From SPDF01 sp963812085 (GTDB taxonomy: Bacteria > Gemmatimonadota > Gemmatimonadetes > Gemmatimonadales > GWC2-71-9), in contig CAWETL010000003.1 in NCBI GenBank assembly GCA_963812085.1, positions 682,001-746,000 of the forward strand: a stretch of 64,000 nt of DNA, read 5' to 3'. This document shows positions 33,241 through 41,360 of this stretch, piece after piece. The position numbers and the translations under genes are program-made. Under the pieces are notes generated by a model that made no database searches, was not told the DNA's origin, and worked only from the letters and a program-made list of their open reading frames with translations. The stretch's first letter is position 1. Each line of letters opens with the position of its first letter.

Positions 33241-34064
33241 GCGCCGGCATGCGCTTCTACAAGATGTCGGGGTCGGGAAACGACTTCGTCATGCTCGACG
33301 GGCGGATCACCACGCCCGCCGAGTGGCCCGCGGAGCGCGTCCGCGCCATCTGCGACCGGCGGGACGGGGTCGGCGGCGACGGCCTCGTGGTCCTGACCCC
33401 GGAGGGGGCAGGCACGGTCCGGATGAGCTTCTGGAACTGCGACGGCAGCCCTGCCAACATGTGCGGCAACGCCGCGCTGTGCAGCACCCGGCTCTCCGCC
33501 CGGCTCGGCCTGGCCCCGGCCGAAGGGATGACGCTCGCCACCGGGGCCGGCCCGTTCCCGACCCGATGCGTCGGCACCGGCGACCTGGCCGAGCTCCACC
33601 TCCCGGACTTCGACCTCCCGGCGGAGGTGCCCGGGATGGCCACGGCGGCCGGGGAACGCTGGATCCGGAAGGCGGTGGTGGGGGTCGAGCACGTGGTGAC
33701 CCGGGTCGCCGACCTGGAAGGATTCGACCTGGCGGCCCGGGGCCGGGAGCAGCGCTTCCACCCGGCCATCGCCCCGCGCGGCGCCAACGCCAACTTCGTG
33801 GCCGGTCCGGAGGTCCCGGGCGGGTCCTGGAGCGTCCGGACCTACGAACGCGGGGTCGAAGCCGAGACGCTGGCCTGCGGTACCGGGACGGTGGCGGCCG
33901 CCGTGGCCCTGGCGGCTCAGGGCGAGGCCGCGCTTCCACTCACCCTGAAGACCAGGAGCGGGCGGGACCTCCTGGTCCGGGCCCGTCTGGAGGGGGGCAG
34001 GGCCGTGGATGTATGGCTTCAGGGAGAGGGTCGGCTGGTGTTCGAGGGCCAGCTAGGCTCCTAG
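33237..34064 (+). CDS. dapF: Diaminopimelate epimerase
   Basis: The 275-aa product begins FYKMSGSGNDFVMLDG. The two catalytic cysteines are in NCDGSPANMCGNAALC (the CGN Cys) and ETLACGTGTVAAA. It interconverts LL- and meso-diaminopimelate for peptidoglycan and lysine synthesis. GTG 33237 makes the 4-bp overlap usual in this run; ATG 33249 (MRFYKMSG) is an equally good start by homology. It is the last gene before the polarity switch, and no clear terminator follows. Confidence 0.95.
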   Translation: MSAGMRFYKMSGSGNDFVMLDGRITTPAEWPAERVRAICDRRDGVGGDGLVVLTPEGAGTVRMSFWNCDGSPANMCGNAALCSTRLSARLGLAPAEGMTLATGAGPFPTRCVGTGDLAELHLPDFDLPAEVPGMATAAGERWIRKAVVGVEHVVTRVADLEGFDLAARGREQRFHPAIAPRGANANFVAGPEVPGGSWSVRTYERGVEAETLACGTGTVAAAVALAAQGEAALPLTLKTRSGRDLLVRARLEGGRAVDVWLQGEGRLVFEGQLGS

Positions 34065-34115
34065 GCCCTCCCATTTCCCGCGCCGCGCGACAGAATCACA
34101 CATCTGTGTAAGGCA

Positions 34116-34157
34116 TTCCCCAACAACAACTTGCGATATAGGTAATCCGGTGGGGAA
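34116..34157. other. Inverted repeat beside the dif-like site
   Basis: TTCCCCA (34116-34122) and TGGGGAA (34151-34157) form a 7-bp stem with a 28-nt AT-containing loop. It could serve as a weak structure after dapF. Two overlapping DnaA-box-like words (TTCTCCACA, TTATCCACC) follow at about 34163-34180. Confidence 0.3.
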
Positions 34158-34186
34158 CCGGGTTCTCCACAGTTATCCACCAAGCT

Positions 34187-34214
34187 ACTTAACATAACAT
34201 ATCTTATACGTCAT
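34187..34214 (-). other. dif: Putative dif site (XerC/XerD chromosome dimer resolution)
   Basis: The 28 bp have the dif layout 11+6+11. On the plus strand ACTTAACATAA (34187-34197) is the reverse complement of TTATGTTAAGT, close to the XerD arm TTATGTTAAAT. The central hexamer is CATATC. TTATACGTCAT (34204-34214) is the reverse complement of ATGACGTATAA, resembling the XerC arm with its CG(T/C)ATAA core. The site is AT-rich in a very GC-rich genome, lies between convergent genes, and marks the point where coding polarity reverses. The rest of the 238-bp gap 34065-34302 holds an inverted repeat and a terminator hairpin only. Confidence 0.72.
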
Positions 34215-34240
34215 AGCACAAAGCCGCCACTGACACGACA

Positions 34241-34275
34241 AAGCGGTGACACCCCGCCTTGGGACGCCACCGCTT
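34241..34275 (-). terminator. Hairpin terminator of the YfgM-like gene
   Basis: AAGCGGTG (34241-34248) pairs with CACCGCTT (34268-34275). On the minus strand the hairpin follows the repaired stop codon at 34303 by 27 nt and is followed by TTGTCGTG. The unrepaired frame would read through it, which supports the frameshift call. Confidence 0.6.
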
Positions 34276-34302
34276 CCGAGTCTCTGCGGCCTCGGCGAGG
34301 TG

Positions 34303-34990
34303 CTACTTCGCCGGCACCATCTTCCCTTGTGTCAGCTCCGCCAGCCTGATCTTGGCTTCTGTGACACCTGAGGTCTTCGGGATACTTGTCGATGATCTCC
34401 TGCAGCGCCTTGATCGCGTCGTCGGGCTTGCCGGCGTTCCGGTACGCCCGGGCCGCGAACAACAGGTATTGGGACTTGAGGTAGTCCACGTCGGCGTCGG
34501 CCGCGGCGCCCCGGTACGCCTCGGCGGCCTCCGCCGGCCGGCCGGCGTTCTCGAGCGCTTCGCCCAGCAGCCCCTGCGCCGGCACCTTGTAGACTTTCGC
34601 CGGGTTGGTCTTCAGGTAGCCCTGCAGCCCCACCACCGCCAGCTCGTTCTGCCCATTGACCATTCGCACCTGGTTGAGGGTCACCACCGCCTCGGTCGCC
34701 GCGTTGGTCCCGTCAAAGGTCTCGATGATCTTCTGGAGCTGGCTCGCGGCCAGCGGCAGGTTGCCCGATTCGGCGATGCTGCGGGCCTGGTCGAGCTGCA
34801 CGGCGGCCTGCTGCTCCCGCCTGCTCTTCGTCTCGACGACCAGCCAGGTCCCCAGCGCGAGCACCACGATGGCGCCGCCCACGAACATCGCGAGCTTCTG
34901 GTGGGAGCGCAGCCAGGCGAGCGGGTCGGCCGAGGGCTCGACGGAGGCGGTCACCTGGGGCTTCTTCGGGCTTGCAGTGGTCGTGGACAT
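34303..34990 (-). CDS. YfgM-like membrane-anchored TPR protein, frameshift near its 3' end
   Basis: ATG 34990 has GGAG upstream and gives MSTTTASPKKPQ. One TM segment follows at about residues 40-58 (LAMFVGGAIVVLALGTWLVV). TPR-type helices come next: DQARSIAESGNLPLAASQLQ, LLGEALENAGRPAEAAEAYR, LFAARAYRNAGKPDDAIKAL. After EIIDKYP the frame is wrong. Removing one base of GGG 34379-34381 gives KTSGVTEAKIRLAELTQGKM and a stop at 34303. The whole resembles the single-span tetratricopeptide proteins of the YfgM/PpiD-associated kind, with helices in the periplasm, probably an envelope chaperone scaffold. It is the first gene on the minus-strand arm. Confidence 0.75.
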
Positions 34991-35035
34991 GGGTCTCCGG
35001 TACGTCACCAGGGTAAGGATCGAGGCGCACGCAGG

Positions 35036-35109
35036 TGCCCCCGGCGTGAGTCGAACACGCGGCCAACAGTTTAGGAAACTGCTGCTCTATCCAGCTGAGC
35101 TACGGGGGC
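35036..35109 (-). tRNA. tRNA-Arg (anticodon CCT)
   Basis: Read on the minus strand, GCCCCCG and CGGGGGC form the acceptor, GCTC-AGCTGGATA-GAGC the D arm, and GCAGT-TTCCTAA-ACTGT the anticodon arm with CCT. GCGTG-TTCGACT-CACGC is the T arm. It is 74 nt with discriminator A, reads AGG, and has no encoded CCA. Confidence 0.93.
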
Positions 35110-35159
35110 AAAGCCTTTAAGAATATCCGGTTAGGGCGCGCAGAGTCAACGCCCGAAGC

Positions 35160-35693
35160 CTACATCTTCACGATGGAATGGATGGCGGCAGCGCCTTCGA
35201 GGCGGGCCCTGCCCCCTTCGGCGGTCTCCTCGATCATGAACGAGTATCCAACCAGGTTCCCGTTGAGCGCCCGAACCAGCTCGCCCGCAGCGGCGGCGGT
35301 GTCCCCGGAAGAAAGGACGTCGTCCACCACGAGCACCCGGTCCGACGCCACGAACTCGTCCCGATTCGCCTCGATGCTGTCGTTCCCGTACTCCAGCGCG
35401 TACACCTGGCGCACCGGGTTCCACGGCAATTTTCGGGGCTTTCTGGCCGAAATGAATCCCGCGCCCAGCGCGGCGGCCACCGCGCCGCCGAGGATCATCC
35501 CCTGCGGTTCGATCCCGACCACGTGGGTCACGCCCGATTTCCGGAACGGCTCAGCCAGGGCATCGACGATCGACTTGAGGAGCGCCCCCTGGCGAAGCAC
35601 CGGCATGCTGTCGTGGAAGGTCGTTCCCAGCCTGGGATAGTCCGGCACAGGGCGCAGCGACTTCGTAATCTTGGCTGAAAGTGCCTCGGACAT
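35160..35693 (-). CDS. apt: Adenine phosphoribosyltransferase
   Basis: The 177-aa product has the type I PRTase layout. The PRPP-binding loop is RVLVVDDVLSSGDTAAAAGE, the flexible-loop region is ARKPRKLPWNPVRQVYALEY, and the hood PVPDYPRLGTTFHDSMPVL resembles Apt's 'DFPKPGIxFxD' segment. GIEPQGMILGGAVAAALG also fits. It converts adenine and PRPP to AMP. GAGGAG lies upstream of ATG 35693. It is the last gene of the DUF512-to-apt run and 32 bp separate it from the acylphosphatase. Confidence 0.92.
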   Translation of the reverse strand: MSEALSAKITKSLRPVPDYPRLGTTFHDSMPVLRQGALLKSIVDALAEPFRKSGVTHVVGIEPQGMILGGAVAAALGAGFISARKPRKLPWNPVRQVYALEYGNDSIEANRDEFVASDRVLVVDDVLSSGDTAAAAGELVRALNGNLVGYSFMIEETAEGGRARLEGAAAIHSIVKM

Positions 35694-35725
35694 AGGCTCG
35701 ACATCTCCTCAGTTGAATTACCTAA

Positions 35726-35998
35726 CTACCTGATTTCGAAGTATTTGAATACATCGGCCTCATCCGAAACCTCGGAAACATCCACATTCGTGACAATCGC
35801 GCTCGGCGGACCGACTTCAAGGGTCGCAATCAGGGAATCGATCGCATCGTCCCTGCCCTCCGCCAGACCCTCCACCGCCCCGTCCTCCCGGTTCCGCACC
35901 CACCCGGTAATGCCGAGCGGCCGGGCCTCGGCCCGGACGAACCAGCGGAATCCGACCCCCTGGACCCGGCCGGTCACCACGAACCGCACCCGCCTCAT
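35726..35998 (-). CDS. Acylphosphatase
   Basis: The 90-aa product is a single acylphosphatase domain: RVRFVVTGRVQGVGFRWFVR carries the phosphate-binding loop and catalytic Arg. ITGWVRNREDGAVEGLAEG carries the catalytic Asn. It hydrolyses acyl phosphates in the cytoplasm. ATG 35998 overlaps the DedA-family stop by 3 bp. The 277-bp frame extending further upstream is a shadow of the DedA gene. Confidence 0.93.
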   Translation of the reverse strand: MRRVRFVVTGRVQGVGFRWFVRAEARPLGITGWVRNREDGAVEGLAEGRDDAIDSLIATLEVGPPSAIVTNVDVSEVSDEADVFKYFEIR

Positions 35999-36618
35999 GC
36001 CACCCTCCCCCGCTTCCGCTGCCAGAGGACGTACCCGACCACGATCAACAGGAGTACCGGAAGCATGTACAGGACTGCCCGGGTGCTGTAGGCCTGGACC
36101 ACCCCCTCGACCAGCGCCGCCTCGTGCCGCCCGATGAACCAGCCGATGTAGGCCAGCACGGTGCACCACACCCCGGCACCGATCGCCGTGAACGCCACGA
36201 AGCGCCCCAGGCGCATCCGGGCCATTCCGGCCGGGATCGAGATCAGGTGGCGCACCACCGGCAGCAGGCGGCCGACGAACGTGCTGATCTCCCCGTGCCG
36301 GGCGAAGAAGGCCTCGGCGCGGTCCAGGTGGTGCGCCCGGAGCAGGACGTACTTCCCGTAGCGCCGGAGGAACGGCTCGCCGACGAGCACCGCGAACCAG
36401 TAGTTGAACAGCGCCCCCAGGACGCTCCCGAGGGTGCCGGCCAGGACCGCCAGGCCCGCGTCCATCCGACCCTGGGCCGCGAGATAGCCCGCCGGCGGCA
36501 TCACCAACTCGCTGGGGAGCGGAAGGAACGAGGACTCGATGAACATCAGGAGGACGATGCCGGGGTACCCCAGCGCGGAAACGGTCTCGATCAGCCACTG
36601 GACGGCGCTGTGGATCAT
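35995..36618 (-). CDS. DedA-family (VTT domain) membrane protein
   Basis: The 207-aa product has the DedA/SNARE-associated pattern: YPGIVLLMFIESSFLPLPSE near the N-terminus, the Arg/Gly motif FFARHGEISTFVGRLLPVVR, and HLISIPAGMARMRLGRFVAF. There are four to five hydrophobic spans. DedA proteins recycle undecaprenyl phosphate or phospholipids across the inner membrane. Two acidic residues and the FxGRxxPxxR motif thought to drive transport are present. It lies 12 bp after pcm and is coupled to the acylphosphatase. Confidence 0.92.
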   Translation of the reverse strand: MIHSAVQWLIETVSALGYPGIVLLMFIESSFLPLPSELVMPPAGYLAAQGRMDAGLAVLAGTLGSVLGALFNYWFAVLVGEPFLRRYGKYVLLRAHHLDRAEAFFARHGEISTFVGRLLPVVRHLISIPAGMARMRLGRFVAFTAIGAGVWCTVLAYIGWFIGRHEAALVEGVVQAYSTRAVLYMLPVLLLIVVGYVLWQRKRGRVA

Positions 36619-36630
36619 GGGCCAGCCTGG

Positions 36631-37305
36631 TCAGGAGGAGACGGGGCGGAAACCGAATTCGCCGATGAGCGGCACGAAGCGGGCGTCGCCGAGGGTCGTC
36701 GTGACGAGCTGGTCCCCCTCCCGGCGGATGAGGTTGAGGACCTGCGTATCGCGGTCGCCGATCGGGATCACCAGGCGACCGCCCGGTGCCAGTTGCTCGA
36801 GCAGCGGGCCGGGCACCTGGGGGCTCGCCGCCGACACGAGGATGGCGTCGTAGGGCCCGAAGGGCCGCCAGCCGAGGGTGCCGTCGCCGACCAGCACCGT
36901 CACGTTCCGGAGCCCGGCCGCCTCGAGCGCGGCGCGGGCCTGCGCCGCCAGCGGCTGCAGGCGCTCGACGCTGAACACGGTGTCGGCCACCATGGCGAGC
37001 AGCGCCGTCTGGTACCCCGAGCCGGTTCCGATCTCGAGGACCCGTTCCCGCCCGGTGAGCTGCAGCGCCTCGAGGTAGCGCGCCTGCACCCAGGGCTGCG
37101 AGATCGTCTGCCCTCCCCCGATGGGGAGCGCCGAGTCCTCGTAGGCGCGGTGCCGGACGGAGTCGGGCACGAAGAGGTGGCGGGGCACCTGCGAGACGGC
37201 GCGCAGGACGGCGAGGTCCCGGATCCCCTTGGCCTGCAGCTCGTCCACGAGGCGGGCGCGGAAGCCGCCGTAGCTGTCGCCCGCGCCTACGGCGCCAGAT
37301 GCCAT
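36631..37305 (-). CDS. pcm: Protein-L-isoaspartate O-methyltransferase
   Basis: The 224-aa product shows PIGGGQTISQPWVQARYLEA, the SAM-binding motif VLEIGTGSGYQTALLA, VFSVERLQPLAAQAR, VGDGTLGWRPFGPYDAILVS and LLEQLAPGGRLVIPIG, all PCMT hallmarks. It methylates isoaspartyl residues to start their repair. ATG 37305 (MASGAVGAGDSYGGF) overlaps the surE stop by 19 bp. The upstream extension of the frame only mirrors surE. Adjacent surE-pcm is a common bacterial arrangement. Confidence 0.93.
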   Translation of the reverse strand: MASGAVGAGDSYGGFRARLVDELQAKGIRDLAVLRAVSQVPRHLFVPDSVRHRAYEDSALPIGGGQTISQPWVQARYLEALQLTGRERVLEIGTGSGYQTALLAMVADTVFSVERLQPLAAQARAALEAAGLRNVTVLVGDGTLGWRPFGPYDAILVSAASPQVPGPLLEQLAPGGRLVIPIGDRDTQVLNLIRREGDQLVTTTLGDARFVPLIGEFGFRPVSS

Positions 37306-38036
37306 CCGCTGACCGTCTCGAGGAGGGGATGGTTGGTGAGGTCCATGTGCAGCGGCGTGATCGAGACGTACCCTTCCGCGACCGCGCGGTGGTCCGAGTC
37401 CTCGCCGCCCGTCCAGGTGATCGTGCCGCCGCCGACCCAGAAAATCTCGCGGCCCCACGGGTCCTTCATCCGGGTGAGCGATTCCGAGAAGAACCGGCTG
37501 CCGAGGCGGGTGGCGCGGATGCCCTTGACCTCGCCGGCGGGCAGCGCCGGCAGGTTGATGCTGAGCAGGGTGTCCGCCGGGAAGCCGGGCACGTCGACGA
37601 TCTGCCTGACCAGCCGCGCGAGGAGGGGCCCGTACGTGGCCAGCATCTCGAGGTCTCCTCCGGCGAACGACACCGCCACGCCGGGAATCCCGAGCGAGAC
37701 CGCCTCCATCGCCACCGCGACCGTGCCCGAGTACAGCACGTCCTCGCCCATGTTGGGACCCTGGTTGACGCCCGAGAAGACGAAGGAAGGCCGCGTCGGC
37801 AGGAGGGCGTTCACGGCGAGCAGCACGCAGTCGGTGGGCGTCCCGTCCACCTGGTAGGCGCCGTCCGGGCGGAGCGACGCCCGGAGCGGACGGTGCAGCG
37901 TGAGGGAGTGGCTGGTGCCGCTCTGCTCGCGGTCAGGGGCCACCACCGTCACGTGCGCGACGGTCCGGCACGCCTCCGCCAGGAGCCCGATCCCCGGCGC
38001 GAGGATGCCGTCGTCGTTGCTGACCAGGATGTGCAT
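37287..38036 (-). CDS. surE: 5'/3'-nucleotidase SurE
   Basis: The 249-aa product begins ILVSNDDGILAPGI with the metal-binding Asp pair. It continues VVAPDREQSGTSHSLTL with the metal-ligand Ser, VDGTPTDCVLLAV, VFSGVNQGPNMGEDVLYSGT with the Asn ligand, and ends with ITPLHMDLTN. SurE removes phosphate from nucleoside monophosphates and is linked to stress survival. Its start is directly adjacent to the MerR-like stop. Length and all ligands are normal. Confidence 0.96.
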   Translation of the reverse strand: MHILVSNDDGILAPGIGLLAEACRTVAHVTVVAPDREQSGTSHSLTLHRPLRASLRPDGAYQVDGTPTDCVLLAVNALLPTRPSFVFSGVNQGPNMGEDVLYSGTVAVAMEAVSLGIPGVAVSFAGGDLEMLATYGPLLARLVRQIVDVPGFPADTLLSINLPALPAGEVKGIRATRLGSRFFSESLTRMKDPWGREIFWVGGGTITWTGGEDSDHRAVAEGYVSITPLHMDLTNHPLLETVSGWHLAP

Positions 38037-38432
38037 CTAGCCCGCGGCCTCGTCCCGATTCCGCACCGCGGCGGCCCGGCCCTCGAGGATCCGGAGGATG
38101 TCGTCCACTTCCTGCCGGAGCTCCCGCACCGTCTCGGTGCCCATCGCTCGGCGCGCGGCGCCGCGCAGTTCCCCGGTGCGCCGGTACTGCTCGATCTTTT
38201 GCCGGGCCCCCTCGATGGTGTACTTCTCGCCGTAGAGGAGGTGCTTCACCAGCATGATGAGCTCGACCTCGCGGCTCTTGTACACCCGGTTGCCGGAGCG
38301 GTTCTTGGCCGGGTTCAGGAAGCGGAACTGGCTTTCCCAGTACCGGAGGACGTGCGGCTTCAGGTCGGTGAGCGCGCAGACCTCGCCGATCGAGAAGAAC
38401 TCCTGGGTCGGGTGCGATTGTGTCACCGCCAC
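38037..38432 (-). CDS. MerR-family transcriptional regulator
   Basis: The 131-aa product has a winged HTH at residues 12-80: FFSIGEVCALTDLKPHVLRY, WESQFRFLNPAKNRSGNRVY, RSREVELIMLVKHLLYGEKY-type sequence. The 'HVLRYWExxF' form is typical of small MerR proteins lying among housekeeping genes rather than metal-sensing MerRs. A coiled region follows (TETVRELRQEVDDILRILEG), probably for dimerisation. No Cys is suited to metal binding. It lies between gpsA (10-bp overlap) and surE, so it may regulate this run. The effector is unknown. Confidence 0.87.
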   Translation of the reverse strand: MAVTQSHPTQEFFSIGEVCALTDLKPHVLRYWESQFRFLNPAKNRSGNRVYKSREVELIMLVKHLLYGEKYTIEGARQKIEQYRRTGELRGAARRAMGTETVRELRQEVDDILRILEGRAAAVRNRDEAAG

Positions 38433-39421
38433 TGCTCCGCCTTGGGGGTCCGTTCCATCAACTCCGACACCGCCTGCCGCGGTTCCTTCCCCTCGAAGAG
38501 GATCGCGGCCACCTGCGCCGTGATCGGCAACTCCACGCCGTGCCGTGCGGCCAGGCCCGCCGCCGAGCGCGCGGTGTTCACGCCCTCGGCGACCGTGCGG
38601 TGCGCCGCGGTGTATTCCGCCAGGCCCTGCCCCTGCGCCAGCGCCACGCCGAGGGTGCGGTTGCGGCTCTGCGCGCCGGTCGCGGTGAGGATGAGGTCGC
38701 CCATCCCGGCCAGCCCGGCAAAGGTCATCGGGCGGGCGCCCATGGCCAGCCCCAGCCGCGTGATCTCCGCCAGGCCGCGGGTGATGAGCGCCGCCCGCGG
38801 GTTGTTGCCAAGCCCCAGCCCCTCCAGGATGCCGGCGGCGATGGCGATCACGTTCTTGAGCGCGCCGCAGAGTTCCACGCCGACGAGGTCGTCGTTGGAG
38901 TACACCCGGAACTTCGGCGTGGTGAACGCCTCCTGCACCGCGGCCGCCACGTCCGGATCCAGCGCGGCGGCCACCACGGCGGTCGGCTGCCCTTCATGCA
39001 CCTCCGAGGCGAAGCTCGGCCCCGACAGTGCGACGACCGGGCGGCCCGGCAGCGTCTCCGCAAGCACTTCGTGCGGGAGCGAGAGGCTGGGCGACTCGAT
39101 CCCCTTCGTGGCGCTCACGATGATGGCGTCCCGGCCGATCGCGGGCTCCAGCGGCGCCGTGACGGAGCGCACCACGTGGCTCGGTGCGGCGGAGAGGACG
39201 ATCGGCGCGCCCTCCACGGCCTCGAAGGGATCCGACACGGCCACCAGCCGGCGGTCGAGCGCCCGGCCCGCGAGGAACGGCTCGTTTTCGTGTCGCGTGT
39301 TGATGGAAGCGACGACCTCGAGCTCGTACGCCCAGAGCCGCACGTCGTGACCCTTCCGGACGAGCAGGTCGGCGAGCGTGGTGCCCCAGCTGCCCGCGCC
39401 GAGCACGCCGATGCGAGTCAC
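38423..39421 (-). CDS. gpsA: NAD(P)-dependent glycerol-3-phosphate dehydrogenase
   Basis: The 332-aa product opens IGVLGAGSWGTTLADLLVRK (Rossmann GxGxxG) and continues IVSATKGIESPSLSLPHEVL, VALSGPSFASEVHEG, and GVELCGALKNVIAIAAGILE carrying the catalytic Lys. LGNNPRAALITRGLAEITRL is the substrate region. It makes sn-glycerol 3-phosphate for phospholipid synthesis. GTG 39421 overlaps plsY by 4 bp, so the enzyme and the acyltransferase using its product are coupled. Confidence 0.96.
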   Translation of the reverse strand: MTRIGVLGAGSWGTTLADLLVRKGHDVRLWAYELEVVASINTRHENEPFLAGRALDRRLVAVSDPFEAVEGAPIVLSAAPSHVVRSVTAPLEPAIGRDAIIVSATKGIESPSLSLPHEVLAETLPGRPVVALSGPSFASEVHEGQPTAVVAAALDPDVAAAVQEAFTTPKFRVYSNDDLVGVELCGALKNVIAIAAGILEGLGLGNNPRAALITRGLAEITRLGLAMGARPMTFAGLAGMGDLILTATGAQSRNRTLGVALAQGQGLAEYTAAHRTVAEGVNTARSAAGLAARHGVELPITAQVAAILFEGKEPRQAVSELMERTPKAEQWR

Positions 39422-40038
39422 GGCGCCCCCTTCGTCCTGTCGCCCCGGCCGAAGCGGTTCTCGGTGCCCGCCAGCAGCCGCCCGATATTGGCGCGGTGCA
39501 TCCAGATGATCACCGCGGCCAGCGCCACATAGATCCAGATGGTGGGACGCCGCTCCGGATAGAGGAACCACACCACGCCCGGGAAGAGCCCGGCGGCCAC
39601 GATCGACCCCAGCGACACATAGCCGGAAAGCCACACCAGCAGCACCCAGGCCAGCAGGCAGAGTCCCACGGCCAGGGGAGCCATGCCGAGGACGACGCCG
39701 GCGCTCGTCGCGACCCCCTTCCCTCCCTTGAACCCGACGAAGACGGAGAAGACGTGGCCCACGACGGCGAGGACACCGCAGACGAGCGGGAAGAACGCGC
39801 TCGTGCTCACGGCGGGGGCCAGCACCAGCACCGGCACGGCGCCCTTGGCGATGTCGATCAGCGCCACGGGCACGGCAAACTTCCACCCCATGATCCGGAA
39901 GACGTTGGTCGCGCCAAGGTTCTTGCTGCCGTGCTCCCGGAGGTCGATGCCGCGGAACCACTTCCCGGCGAGATAGCTCGTGGGCATGGCCCCGATCAGG
40001 TAGGACAGCCCCAGGACGACGGCCTCGGCGGGTGTCAC
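39418..40038 (-). CDS. plsY: Glycerol-3-phosphate acyltransferase
   Basis: The 206-aa membrane protein has five to six spans and the three PlsY motifs: SKNLGATNVFRIMGWK, VFVGFKGGKGVATSAG, and the C-terminal HRANIGRLLAGTENR. It acylates glycerol 3-phosphate from acyl-phosphate at the inner membrane. GTG 40038 overlaps the der stop by 4 bp. Length is typical. Confidence 0.95.
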   Translation of the reverse strand: MTPAEAVVLGLSYLIGAMPTSYLAGKWFRGIDLREHGSKNLGATNVFRIMGWKFAVPVALIDIAKGAVPVLVLAPAVSTSAFFPLVCGVLAVVGHVFSVFVGFKGGKGVATSAGVVLGMAPLAVGLCLLAWVLLVWLSGYVSLGSIVAAGLFPGVVWFLYPERRPTIWIYVALAAVIIWMHRANIGRLLAGTENRFGRGDRTKGAP

Positions 40039-41360
40039 GGGTTGCGCCCCGAGCGCCGCTTGAACTTGAGCCGGAGCGGCGAGCCCTCGAAGGACCACGC
40101 CTTGCGGAAGCCGTTGATCAGGTAGCGCTCGTACGATTCGGGGATCGCGTCCGGCCGGCTGCACACGATGGCGAACACCGGCGGCGCGGTGCCGACTTGC
40201 GAGGCGTACAGCAGCTTGACCTCCTCGCCCGGCTTTTGCGGCGGGTTCGACCTCTGCACCAGCTCCTCGAGCACCTTGTTCACCTCGGCGGTGGCGATGC
40301 GCCGCTCCCGGGCCGCCGCCACCTCGAGGATCAGCTCCGGCAGCTGGTGCACCCGCTGGCCGGTCGCGGCCGAGAGGTACACGAACTTCACGTACTGCAG
40401 GAAGGGCGCCTTCTCGCGCAGTTCCTCCTCGCCCCGCTTCGCGGTGTTGGAGTCCTTCTCCTCGATCAGGTCCCACTTGTTGACGGCGATGATGAGCCCG
40501 CAGCCCTGGTCCCACGCCTCGGTCGCGATCCGGAGGTCCTGGGTATGGAGGCCGAGGGCGGCGTCGATCACCAGCACGCACACCTGGGCCCGCTCGATCG
40601 CGCGCTGGGTGCGGAGCGTCGAGTAGAACTCGACGTCTTCGCTCACCCGCGCGCGCTTCCGGAGGCCCGCCGTGTCGATGAAGTTGAACAGGCTGCCATG
40701 GGCCCGCATCACGGAGTCCACGGCGTCGCGCGTGGTGCCGGCTTCGGGGGAGACGACGAACCGCTCCTCGCCGAGGAGCCGGTTGACGAGCGAGGACTTC
40801 CCCACGTTGGGCCGGCCCACGACGGCGACGTTGATCGCCTCGTCGAGTTCCCCGGCCTGCGGCACCGGGAGCCGCTCGACGATGGCGTCGAGCAGGTCGC
40901 CGCTCGCCTTGCCGATGGCCGCCGAGAGCGGGATCGGATCCCCGAGGCCGAGTTTGTAGAAGGCCATGTGGGCGGTGGTGTCGGGGAGGTCGTCGAGCTT
41001 GTTCACCGCCACCAGCACCGGGCGCTTGGCGCGGCGCAGTTGGGAGGCGATCTCCGCGTCCACCGGATTGAAGCCTTCCTTGCCGTCCACCAGCAGCACC
41101 ACCAGGTCGGCCTGCTCCACCGCGAGCTCCACCTGGTGACGGATGGCCTTGTCCATCGAGTTGGAGGAATCCGGCATCAGCCCGCCGGTGTCCACCAGCC
41201 AGAAACGCCGTCCCCCCCATTCGGCCGCGCCGAAGTGGCGATCCCGGGTGGTGCCGGGCTGGTCGGAGACGATCGCCTTGCGACCCCCGATGAGACGGTT
41301 GAACAGGGTGGACTTCCCCACGTTCGGGCGCCCCACCACGGCGACGGTCGGCATGCTCAT
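40035..41360 (-). CDS. der: Ribosome biogenesis GTPase Der (EngA)
   Basis: The 441-aa product has two tandem GTPase domains: the first with GRPNVGKST and VDTGG, the second with GRPNVGKSS, FIDTAGLRKRARV and NKWD. A C-terminal KH-like domain follows (SQVGTAPPVFAIVCSRPDAI, ending RLKFKRRSGRNP). It acts in 50S subunit maturation. ATG 41360 overlaps DUF512 by 4 bp; ATG 41354 is an alternative two residues in. Length matches the family. Confidence 0.97.
   Translation of the reverse strand: MSMPTVAVVGRPNVGKSTLFNRLIGGRKAIVSDQPGTTRDRHFGAAEWGGRRFWLVDTGGLMPDSSNSMDKAIRHQVELAVEQADLVVLLVDGKEGFNPVDAEIASQLRRAKRPVLVAVNKLDDLPDTTAHMAFYKLGLGDPIPLSAAIGKASGDLLDAIVERLPVPQAGELDEAINVAVVGRPNVGKSSLVNRLLGEERFVVSPEAGTTRDAVDSVMRAHGSLFNFIDTAGLRKRARVSEDVEFYSTLRTQRAIERAQVCVLVIDAALGLHTQDLRIATEAWDQGCGLIIAVNKWDLIEEKDSNTAKRGEEELREKAPFLQYVKFVYLSAATGQRVHQLPELILEVAAARERRIATAEVNKVLEELVQRSNPPQKPGEEVKLLYASQVGTAPPVFAIVCSRPDAIPESYERYLINGFRKAWSFEGSPLRLKFKRRSGRNP

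Noticed and set aside
34065..34302. oriC candidate (AT-rich patch with DnaA-box-like words)
   Set aside because: Genes on both sides point toward it, the opposite of what is expected at an origin, and no dnaA, dnaN or gyrB lies nearby. The dif interpretation explains the patch better.
36631..37458. pcm extended to 37458
   Set aside because: The extra residues are the wrong-frame reading of surE; ATG 37305 gives the family N-terminus.
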